Origin: Akkermansiaceae bacterium
Lineage (GTDB): Bacteria; Verrucomicrobiota; Verrucomicrobiia; Verrucomicrobiales; Akkermansiaceae
Length of the DNA: 56,099 bases
Direction of reading: 5' to 3'
Assembly (NCBI GenBank): GCA_023261045.1
Contig: JALRJZ010000002.1
Coordinates: 1 to 56,099 of the forward strand
Below are positions 48,286 through 56,099 of the stretch, in pieces. A program made the translations under genes and the position numbers. The first letter of the stretch is position 1; each line of letters starts with the position of its first letter. Below the pieces are notes generated by a model that saw only the letters and a list, made by a program, of their open reading frames with translations, did not search any database and was not told the DNA's origin.

Positions 48286-49289
48286 AGCAGTTGCTTTGGA
48301 TTGTCCTTCTAGGATTCACTTCTTTGCTCATTTCTTGTCAGGAAAAAAATGAGAAGGAGGAGCAAATCCCGTTGGTGCGGATTGAGACTCAGCGTCCTCT
48401 CATGGGCACTTTATTTCGCATCGTGACCTACGCTCGAGATCCTCAACAGGGAAGAAAAGTCATGGAAGAAGCGCTCGATTTGGCCCAAGATTTTGGAGAT
48501 CGAGCCACGGATTATAACCCTGATTCTGAGTTAAACCAACTCTGCGCGGCTCCTGTCGGTCAACCGATCAAAGTCAATCAAGAGCTCTTCGATGTCTTAG
48601 AGCTGAGTGTCGAGCTCGCGCAGCAAACTGGAGGGGTTTTTGATCCGACATTAGGCCCTCTCACTCACTTGTGGAGAACGATGAGAAGGACGGGAGAAAA
48701 ACCAACTCCGGAAGACTTGGCATCGGCTCGCTCTCGTTGTGGAGTTCACTTGTTGAAGTTGGATCGCGAAGCACGAACCGTGGCGGTGCTTCAGGAGAAA
48801 ATGCAGCTCGATCTTGGAGGAATTGCCAAAGGGTTTGCTGCAGATTTGATTTTCGATTACCTCGACAAGGAAGGATATTCACGAACGTTAGTCGCTGCTG
48901 CGGGTGATATCCGCGTGGGAGATTCTCCTCCAGAAAAAGAGGGTTGGACCATCGGATTGAGAACTTTTCATCTCACACCAACGCCCACCATCAATTTGAC
49001 CCATTGCGCGGTTTCTACTTCAGGAGATCTCTTCCAAAAAGTGATGATTGGTGAACAAACTTTTTCACACATTATTGACCCTCGAACAGGGCTCGGTCTG
49101 ACCACGAGGCGAGCGGCCTCGATCATCATGCCGCAAGCGAAATACACGGACCCTCTTGCAACCGCAGCTTGCTTAGCGGAGGATCCTCAAAGTCTCTTTG
49201 CTAAGTTTGAAGGACTTTCGATGAGGGTGCTCTATGAAAGTGACCAGAGAGCGCCAGTGGTGACAGGCCAGTTTCGTGAGCTGAAGTAG
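48282..49289 (+). CDS. apbE: FAD:protein FMN transferase (ApbE family), lipoprotein signal
   Basis: PLMGTLFRIVTYA; GVFDPTLGPLTHLWR; LDLGGIAKGFAADLIFDYL; FSHIIDPRTGLGLTTRRAASIIMPQAKYTDPLATAACL. ATGA overlap with the preceding gene. Confidence 0.94.
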   Translation: MKQLLWIVLLGFTSLLISCQEKNEKEEQIPLVRIETQRPLMGTLFRIVTYARDPQQGRKVMEEALDLAQDFGDRATDYNPDSELNQLCAAPVGQPIKVNQELFDVLELSVELAQQTGGVFDPTLGPLTHLWRTMRRTGEKPTPEDLASARSRCGVHLLKLDREARTVAVLQEKMQLDLGGIAKGFAADLIFDYLDKEGYSRTLVAAAGDIRVGDSPPEKEGWTIGLRTFHLTPTPTINLTHCAVSTSGDLFQKVMIGEQTFSHIIDPRTGLGLTTRRAASIIMPQAKYTDPLATAACLAEDPQSLFAKFEGLSMRVLYESDQRAPVVTGQFRELK

Positions 49290-49324
49290 GTGGATTTACT
49301 CAGCGTGTCCTTGGGATTGTTCGA

Positions 49325-50770
49325 TCACTTTCGCCCCCTTTGCTTGGAGCGTTTGACATCATCGAGATCGTTGGAACGAACCTCGCGAAGTTTTTTGGCA
49401 AGGCGCGCTTTAAGTGTCCTCAGGTTTTCTTGATATGCAGGATGGCGAGCCAGATTGGTAAATTGGTGAGGGTCTGCATTCATGTCAAAGAGCTGGAGTC
49501 CCTTCTCCCCTTGAGCGCCATGTTGAATGAAGGCCCAATCTTTGGTCCGAATCAGGTAACTATTGGAATTCACGCAAAAGGCTGCGTCGCGAACGCGGTG
49601 AGAAGGATCGGCGAGCGTTTGCACAAGGCTTTCACCTTGTAAGCGATCTTGTTTGGGTAATCCACAGACTTCAGAAAGTGTCGGGTAGAGGTCGACAAGT
49701 TCGGCAAAGCTGTGGCTGACCGCGGGTTTTTGGCCAGGCACTTTGATGATAAGGGGAACTCTTGAGGATTCTTCCATGAGCCCCACTTTCATCCAGAAAT
49801 CATGCTCACACAGATGGAAGCCATGATCGGAGGTGAAGATGACGATGGTATTCTCATCGAGTCCTTCATCTTGGAGCGTCTTGAGCACTTTGCCCACTTG
49901 AGCGTCGAGGTAAGAAACTGACGCGTAGTAAGCGGCGATGCCCTTTTGCTCCTGGACCCTACTAAGGTTGAGGTTTTTACTCGTCTTATAATTGATACCC
50001 GCTTGAGGAATGTCGTCCCAATCGCCTTTGAGTTTTTTGGGCAAGACGATGTCCTTAGGGTCATAGGGTTCGTAATAACTACGGGGGGCCACGAAGGGCA
50101 CATGTGGTCGGACAAAACCTACAGCGAGGAAAAAGGGCTGGTTTTGATCTTTGTAGCGGCGGAGAAGTTCACAGGCTTTTTGAGCGGTCTTGCCATCAGA
50201 ATGGACGAGGTCATCACCATCAGCTTTGACCAGTTCGAGAGTATTGCCTCCTTTTACTGGTTTGGTTCCATCTGGGTTTTTTTCTAGTAATTCTCCGTCG
50301 CCAGGAGCCTTCCATTCTGGTCCTTGGCTATTAAAGCGTTCACTCCAAGAAGCGTCATCGTCCGTTCCGTTCGAACCTTTCTCGATGTCTCCTGGCACAC
50401 CCATGTGGAAGATTTTTGAAACCCGGGCAGCATGGTAACCATGGTTGATAAAGTGTTGAGTCCAAGTAGCACGATCGCCGATATTCTGACGCCCACTCTG
50501 ATAGCCCATCGATCCTGTCGCATGGGGGTAATAGCCCGACATGAAGGAAGCCCTCGAAGGACCGCAAACAGGGAATTGGCAATACGCGCGAGAAAAGCGA
50601 ACACCTTGAGAGGCTAATTGATCAATGTGGGGAGTTTGGCAGACTTGATTTTCGTAACAGGAAAGAGCCGTGGTGGTGAGATCATCGGAGATGATAAAGA
50701 GCACGTTTGGTTTGTTCTCTGCCTTGGCCAGAAGGCAGCAAAGCAAGAGAAGGGTCAAAAAGTGGGCCAT
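49325..50770 (-). CDS. Sulfatase (iduronate-2-sulfatase-like)
   Basis: PNVLFIISDDLTTTALSCYENQVCQTPHIDQLASQGVRFSRAYCQFPVCGPSRASFMSGYYPH; FFLAVGFVRPHVPFVAPRSYY; FTSDHGFHLCEHDFWMK. Confidence 0.95.
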   Translation of the reverse strand: MAHFLTLLLLCCLLAKAENKPNVLFIISDDLTTTALSCYENQVCQTPHIDQLASQGVRFSRAYCQFPVCGPSRASFMSGYYPHATGSMGYQSGRQNIGDRATWTQHFINHGYHAARVSKIFHMGVPGDIEKGSNGTDDDASWSERFNSQGPEWKAPGDGELLEKNPDGTKPVKGGNTLELVKADGDDLVHSDGKTAQKACELLRRYKDQNQPFFLAVGFVRPHVPFVAPRSYYEPYDPKDIVLPKKLKGDWDDIPQAGINYKTSKNLNLSRVQEQKGIAAYYASVSYLDAQVGKVLKTLQDEGLDENTIVIFTSDHGFHLCEHDFWMKVGLMEESSRVPLIIKVPGQKPAVSHSFAELVDLYPTLSEVCGLPKQDRLQGESLVQTLADPSHRVRDAAFCVNSNSYLIRTKDWAFIQHGAQGEKGLQLFDMNADPHQFTNLARHPAYQENLRTLKARLAKKLREVRSNDLDDVKRSKQRGRK

Positions 50771-50797
50771 GGTGGAGTAAGGGGTGGTGGTCGGAGG

Positions 50798-53700
50798 CTA
50801 ACGAAGAGCACGAGTGCCGATATAGTTGGCAATTAGAGCCATCAGGATGACAAGAGCAACCATCCAGACAAGGTCGAGAGCTCCAATCGTCCCGCCAAGT
50901 ACTGGGATGATTGCAATGAGTGATGCAGCGAAGCCTAAGCCAAGACCCCAGATGATCATGGAACGAACTTCATGTTTGACGATGTTTTCACGAAGGCTTT
51001 TTGAAATCCCAAGTTTTTCTAAGATTTCGAATTCTGGTTTTCTTTCAATGAGATTGCGTGCAGTGACAACCCCCACTCCCACACTTCCGAGAATCATCCC
51101 AAGTCCTCCGAGCACATTAAAGATCGTGATATAGGTGTTTTCGACTTCGTGGAACGCCGCAAGACGATCTCTCGTCGAGGTGACCTTTCCGCCGAGATCT
51201 GCCGTGGCCTTTTGCAAATCAGCTTGTGCGTCGGGGTCTGAGCAAAGGAAGAGCTGATAACCACCGATAGAAGGGTATTTTTGGAGTAGCTTTTGCTCAT
51301 CAACAAGGAGGCTTCCCTGAAAAATGGAGTCTTTGACCACCCCTGCAATCGTCACTAAAAAGTCCTGTCCCCATTCATCTTGGTAGGTCAGACGATCTCC
51401 AACTTGCTTTTTAAGCACCCACATCAAGGTTGTTTCATCGACCAATGCTGGGAGATCTTCGCCGCTGAGCTCGGACCAATCGATGCTTGTATGAAAGCGG
51501 CCTTGCAAAAGTTCTGGATCGGTTGCGAGGAGCCGAGGTTGATTAGACGCGGTGAGATTAAAGCAGTCGACATTTTCCCCTTTGCCAATTCGAAAGGGCA
51601 CGAGATCTTTGATGCCAAGCCATTGGATCTCATTGGTCGAATCAGCAGGGCGTTGAACCGGAGAAGTCGTTTCAACCCACCAAGCAAAGCCGCCAGCACC
51701 ACTCTGTGGGTTTTGCCAATCCTGGCCTCCATTTTTTCGAAAGGAAGCGACAGAAAGCACGAGGAACACCCCCGAGGCTAAGATGCCTACAACGGTCAGG
51801 CTGCGAGAGGCTCGGCGACTCAGATTGACGCGAGCAAGAGATTGGCTCGTCAGTGAATCAAGAGCGACAATCTTGCCAAGTCGGCGCCGAAAGAATCCTA
51901 GCCCACCTAAGAGAACTCCAAAACCAATGAGAAAGAAGGATCCTTGAGGGCCTGCGTTCAACGACAGAGCAATTCCTCCTGCGATCATCAGAATTCCCAG
52001 AATGAGAAAGATCAAAGCCCATCGGCTTTGAATTCCTACTTTCTCCTCCGAGCCCGTGTTGAGTCGAATACTGGCGCTTTTCTTGGCTTCGTTACGGGTT
52101 GTGAGCCAAACGGCGATGAGACATCCTTCGACCATCCAGAGAATCCCCCAACCTAAGGTGCTTCCCTTGAGATAGAATTCAAAAGCACTTCCTTCTTCTC
52201 CCCAGATCGAACTAATGACCTTGAGAACAAGGGAGGAGAATCCCATGGCAAGAAGAGCTCCGAGAATGGCTCCTCCAAGCACAACGAAAAATGCTTCCCC
52301 GGTGCGCCAATACATGACTTTTTTTGCCGCAACACCCACGGCACTCAGAAGAGCTCCTTCTTGAGTTCTTTGTTCGACATTGAATTTAAAAAGCATGGCC
52401 ACCAGGGCAATGGCTGAAAGGATCAGGAAAAAACTCATGCTCAAAAAGAGCATGGAAAAGTCGACAGGGGACTTTGCTGCTTGTTGCGCTTTCTCTGAAA
52501 AGTCCTGCAGATGCATCCCGGCAAGGCCAGGGTTAAGAACCGCTCGGACTTCTTGATAGACGGTGTCTTGGTGCCCTCTAGGAATACGAATTCCTGTGGC
52601 TTGCCCCCAGCGATTGCTCCAGAGATTTGCGCCAGTCTCGTAAGAGACAAATGCTTTGGGAGTCCCTTTATAGCTTTCCCAGTAGGCATCGTCTTGATCG
52701 CGAATTCGGGTCAGATCAAGCGGAAGGCCCGGCTCCCAATCTCGAGCGCTTTCAACATCAGCCACCCCTGGGAAGTCCGGCATCCAGCGTTGATCAGCGG
52801 CAGGTCCCTCCATGGGGATGATTGCTTTGACCGTGAAGTCACTTCTCTTTTCGACCAGTTTTGATCCTGCCTCGACGACAAAATAATCCATGGTCAGTTC
52901 GTCTCCAACCTGCGCTCGAAGGTCTTGCGCAAGCCATTCATTGATGACCACCTCATCGCTTTTGAGGGAGATAGGAATAAACCGAGAAGACTCTCCACTC
53001 ACAGCCGTGACCATGGAGTAGGGGGTCTGGGAATACTCCGTTGCAAGGGTGTTAACGAGATAGGTGAGGACGGGCTCGCCTGAGATTTTTTCGGCGATTT
53101 GTGGTGCGATAAAAATTCGTGAGGAACGGACTTCGACACCTTCAGGGACCTCCACAATCGAGATCCCGTAATCTTCCAGAGTGAGTTTGCTGGCATCAAA
53201 TGGGGTCGTCTTATCGAGGAGGAGAAGATTGGCTTGGTGTTCTAAGTCGAGCACCTTTTGGAGCCGTTCGAGCGAGACAAATACCGAAGAGGGAGCGACT
53301 TGAGTTTGGGTGAGACTGAAGCGGCCAAATTCCTGATCGGTGACAATGTGTGAAATCGTGCCTCGTAGTGATGAGATGGTTTCGCTTTCGCCTGAAAGGG
53401 GAGCATCTGGAGAAAGTAGACCAGGCTTTTGTAAGCGGATGATAGCAGTGTCACCTTCTTTAAGATCGAGGGCCCGAGAGAGGTGTTCACTGATTGCGAT
53501 CTCATCGTCTTGCAGCGAAATAGCGGTTTCTTCTGGCGCGAATTTCCAAAAATCGTCTCCGACACCCATAATCTGAACCTGACCTTCAGCTCGATCTCCG
53601 ACGTTGACCTGACCTTCCAAATACAGCATGGCTGCACCGCCATTGCGGATCGCGAGGTCATCCCTAAAGAATCGTTCACCTGCCGAAAAGATTTGAGCAA

Positions 53701-53869
53701 CTTGACCGGTGCGCAGAGCCGCCGAGCTTGAAAGACTCTGCTGCACGGAATCACCGGCCATCATGGCTCCAAGCAGGACCATGGCCCCAATGGCTGCTCC
53801 TGCAAACACGCCCACGTAGGAGGAGCGGTAGTGATGAATGCCTTTCCAAATAAATGAGACGCTCTTCAT
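50798..53869 (-). CDS. Large FtsX/MacB-like ABC transporter permease
   Basis: 1023 aa with duplicated extracellular domains and TM helices; N-terminal HHYRSSYVGVFAGAAIGAMVLLGAMMAGDSVQQSL; C-terminal MILGSVGVGVVTARNLIERKPEFEILEKLGISK. Confidence 0.85.
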   Translation of the reverse strand: MKSVSFIWKGIHHYRSSYVGVFAGAAIGAMVLLGAMMAGDSVQQSLSSSAALRTGQVAQIFSAGERFFRDDLAIRNGGAAMLYLEGQVNVGDRAEGQVQIMGVGDDFWKFAPEETAISLQDDEIAISEHLSRALDLKEGDTAIIRLQKPGLLSPDAPLSGESETISSLRGTISHIVTDQEFGRFSLTQTQVAPSSVFVSLERLQKVLDLEHQANLLLLDKTTPFDASKLTLEDYGISIVEVPEGVEVRSSRIFIAPQIAEKISGEPVLTYLVNTLATEYSQTPYSMVTAVSGESSRFIPISLKSDEVVINEWLAQDLRAQVGDELTMDYFVVEAGSKLVEKRSDFTVKAIIPMEGPAADQRWMPDFPGVADVESARDWEPGLPLDLTRIRDQDDAYWESYKGTPKAFVSYETGANLWSNRWGQATGIRIPRGHQDTVYQEVRAVLNPGLAGMHLQDFSEKAQQAAKSPVDFSMLFLSMSFFLILSAIALVAMLFKFNVEQRTQEGALLSAVGVAAKKVMYWRTGEAFFVVLGGAILGALLAMGFSSLVLKVISSIWGEEGSAFEFYLKGSTLGWGILWMVEGCLIAVWLTTRNEAKKSASIRLNTGSEEKVGIQSRWALIFLILGILMIAGGIALSLNAGPQGSFFLIGFGVLLGGLGFFRRRLGKIVALDSLTSQSLARVNLSRRASRSLTVVGILASGVFLVLSVASFRKNGGQDWQNPQSGAGGFAWWVETTSPVQRPADSTNEIQWLGIKDLVPFRIGKGENVDCFNLTASNQPRLLATDPELLQGRFHTSIDWSELSGEDLPALVDETTLMWVLKKQVGDRLTYQDEWGQDFLVTIAGVVKDSIFQGSLLVDEQKLLQKYPSIGGYQLFLCSDPDAQADLQKATADLGGKVTSTRDRLAAFHEVENTYITIFNVLGGLGMILGSVGVGVVTARNLIERKPEFEILEKLGISKSLRENIVKHEVRSMIIWGLGLGFAASLIAIIPVLGGTIGALDLVWMVALVILMALIANYIGTRALR

Positions 53870-53951
53870 GTGAGCCGAACTGTAGGGGCAAATGACTCAG
53901 GCGGCAATCTGTCAACTCAGGAAAGGCCGAGAAATGAAATGACGTCGCCCC

Positions 53952-53979
53952 AAAAAAGGGGAACCACTTGGTTCCCCTT
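53952..53979 (-). terminator. Rho-independent terminator (minus strand)
   Basis: Stem aaggggaacc / ggttcccctt with a 4-nt loop and A6 on + (T tract on the minus strand), downstream of the 54016 stop. Confidence 0.88.
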
Positions 53980-54015
53980 GATGATTTTCCAGTGAGTCGC
54001 GCTCGGTATCGGCTT

Positions 54016-56099
54016 TTAAGGAGTCGAGAGACTGACTTTGACCCTGAGGAATTGATTTGAGCTCTCCGAGAGGGAAGTCAACGAGCGCAGAGTAATCAAA
54101 TAGGTACCATTACCTTGGTCTTGTGCAGCGTGTTCGACAAGATGCTCTGGTCCTTCATTCCATGAGTCGAGGCTTTCACTTTGCTGACCCAGATAGGTAA
54201 GCTCCGGTGCGGGGATGCGTTGCAAGAAGGTGATGGAGGGATAGCTTTCTCCATCGATTTCAACAGTCCCATGCATGACCAAAGAGTCATGTGTAGTGGG
54301 CTGGCCCAAGAGAGCGTATTCGAGAATGTTGGAATACCCATCATGGTCTGGATCGGCGAGTGGGCCTGAGACACTGGCATCGTTCAACTCAGCAGCCGAG
54401 AAGGCTCCGGCAAGATAGCTGTCAAATGCGCTCAATTCCGGCTCGGGAGAGCCAGGGCTTCCTCCGATGACATTTCCAGCAACCCAGCTCGTGGCAAGTG
54501 AATGGTCAGGAGATGATGCTGGATCTGCGAGGACAAGAGCGTAACCGAGTCCGTCTGGGCTAGTAGGCCATGGCGCCGCATCATCGTAAACAAAGTCGAT
54601 GATTGGCGTATTAAGAGCATAGGAGAGGACAAGCCGCTCGCCTCCATCGGAGAGCGAATTTGGGTAAGACCCGATGACGGGAAGCCCCTTTCCGTAGCGA
54701 GCTTCAAAGGCCGCGATGTTTTTAACTAAAAGCACAGCGGCGCCTGGGGCCAGAGTCGTGACACTCGCGGTCGCAAAGTCAAAAGTAATTCCGTTGGTAA
54801 AGTCGAGATCAGCGAGATCAAGAGTGAGACTCTCCGAGGTATTGGTGATTTCAATGAATTCGTAGTCACCATTGTTTTCTGAGACAGCGAGCTCACTACC
54901 CGTGGGTTGCGGTGGGTTATACATGATCTCACTAATGACGAGATTGTCCTGCCAGAGCTCCACACTTGGCGCAGTGGGGACAAATTCGATCGCCTCCGAC
55001 CAATTGCTTGTTCTCCCTGTCGAATCTTCGTGCTGCACGCGGACTCGGTAAGTGACCCCTGGCTCAGCAATCTCAGCGGGGAAGAGGTACTCCGCATTAA
55101 AAGTGTCAAAATCAGGCGAGGTTGCCACTGTCTCAATTTCGTAAGTCCGTGGGGTGTTCTCCACATAGCCTGGCAAGCCGGGAGCGAGAATTTTGGCAAT
55201 GCGCCAACGCATCTTGCCAAAGGTTCCATTGCCATTTGGATCGCTAAAACTACTGCTATTAAAGAAGAGTTGATTGACCGGGAAACTTGGAGTGCCCTGG
55301 TAAGAAATGGTGGGCTTATTGGGGATATTGGTATCGCGAGCCTCGTATTTCAGGTATTCATACCCATAGCCCTCGACCACACCATTTCCAGGAGACCAAG
55401 AGGCTCCAGTAAAGTTGTCGGTGGTGTAGGAGAGGATATGTTTTACGAGACCTTCGTGGTCTTGTGACTCGAGATAGCGATTGTATCCTCCACCCATCCG
55501 AGAATCTCGGAATGGAGAAGCGTAGAAGTTGCCCTTGTGATTTGTTTGGCCAGAGGCATTACCCGCTGCACCATTGGTTCGTGGGTGGTAGTTCCACATA
55601 AAGGCATCCACATCCGCCCAAGTCAGCGCCTGTCCCTCCGGATTGATCATGTCGGTGTATTCATCGACAAGCTGGCCAATTTGGCCCCCGGTGGGTGTGC
55701 CGTCTGCGCCCACAAGATCTAAAAGTTCGCGGGCTCGGTTCCGGAATTCGAGCATGAGCTGGGAGTGATTGTTGATGGAGTTTTGCTGGCGAATGACTCC
55801 GGCTTGGTGCGTTTCCGCGATCCACATCATATCAAGGTCCCAGGGCATGACGTGCCACTGGTCTTGAGTGGGTTCGTGGTAAAAATAGTGGTTGTAGCCG
55901 ATGCGAATATCCACGTTTCCGAGGAAGCGATTCAGAGCCCGCATCGAGTAGTAGCCGGGCATATACATGTTATCGCGCCACCATTGTTCGGTTTGGGCGC
56001 TATTTGATGAGGAATAAAAGGATGACCAATCTGAGGAACTGGTGACTTGCGAATCCCCTTGTTCTTTTTTGTCTCCTCCACCGCCTTCGATCTTGTAGA
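54016..56099 (-). CDS. CotH-kinase-like / lamin-tail-domain large secreted protein, N-terminal part beyond the right edge
   Basis: CotH-like YYFYHEPTQDQWHVMPWDLDMMW-type segment (IGYNHYFYHEPTQDQWHVMPWDLDMMW); lamin-tail-like LVISEIMYNPPQPTGSELAVSENNGDYEFIEITNTSESLTLDLADLDFTNGITFDF. The frame is still open to 56099. Confidence 0.88.
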   Translation of the reverse strand, partial: YKIEGGGGDKKEQGDSQVTSSSDWSSFYSSSNSAQTEQWWRDNMYMPGYYSMRALNRFLGNVDIRIGYNHYFYHEPTQDQWHVMPWDLDMMWIAETHQAGVIRQQNSINNHSQLMLEFRNRARELLDLVGADGTPTGGQIGQLVDEYTDMINPEGQALTWADVDAFMWNYHPRTNGAAGNASGQTNHKGNFYASPFRDSRMGGGYNRYLESQDHEGLVKHILSYTTDNFTGASWSPGNGVVEGYGYEYLKYEARDTNIPNKPTISYQGTPSFPVNQLFFNSSSFSDPNGNGTFGKMRWRIAKILAPGLPGYVENTPRTYEIETVATSPDFDTFNAEYLFPAEIAEPGVTYRVRVQHEDSTGRTSNWSEAIEFVPTAPSVELWQDNLVISEIMYNPPQPTGSELAVSENNGDYEFIEITNTSESLTLDLADLDFTNGITFDFATASVTTLAPGAAVLLVKNIAAFEARYGKGLPVIGSYPNSLSDGGERLVLSYALNTPIIDFVYDDAAPWPTSPDGLGYALVLADPASSPDHSLATSWVAGNVIGGSPGSPEPELSAFDSYLAGAFSAAELNDASVSGPLADPDHDGYSNILEYALLGQPTTHDSLVMHGTVEIDGESYPSITFLQRIPAPELTYLGQQSESLDSWNEGPEHLVEHAAQDQGNGTYLITLRSLTSLSESSNQFLRVKVSLSTP

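Noticed and set aside
53242-53754. 170-aa minus-strand ORF in another frame
   Set aside because: Overlaps the ABC permease on the same strand in another frame; no motifs.
54907-55467. 186-aa + strand ORF
   Set aside because: Antisense to the CotH/lamin-tail gene; no recognisable motifs.

Overview
The window looks like an ordinary chromosomal stretch from a marine-type Verrucomicrobiota (PVC superphylum) bacterium. This lineage call is inferred from gene content only. It is dense in secreted carbohydrate-processing genes: three Cys-type sulfatases (one fused to an SGNH esterase), a SASA-type acetylesterase, an acetyl-xylan-esterase-like hydrolase, a tandem DUF1080 (3-keto-disaccharide hydrolase) protein, ThuA, a large right-handed beta-helix protein, a candidate (alpha/alpha)-barrel lyase and an SSS-family symporter. 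It also carries PVC-type redox proteins: PQQ/L-sorbosone-dehydrogenase-like beta-propellers, multihaem c-type cytochromes, a DUF1549/DUF1553 + DUF1501 pair and a cupredoxin domain. Housekeeping genes include fabV, carB and apbE. I saw no rRNA, tRNA, CRISPR array or transposase. The most interesting observations are: (1) an in-frame TGA in a secreted thioredoxin-like protein, a candidate selenocysteine codon; (2) an A9 homopolymer at the end of the ThuA gene where a -1 shift would fuse ThuA to a SGNH/dehydrogenase/cupredoxin protein whose own frame has no usable start codon before the SGNH domain; (3) the same beta-propeller + multihaem module found both as two overlapping genes and as one fused polypeptide; (4) a sulfatase-esterase fusion; (5) a tiny Cys-rich repeat lipoprotein. 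Both frame disruptions and the TGA could also be assembly errors, so read-level checks should come first.
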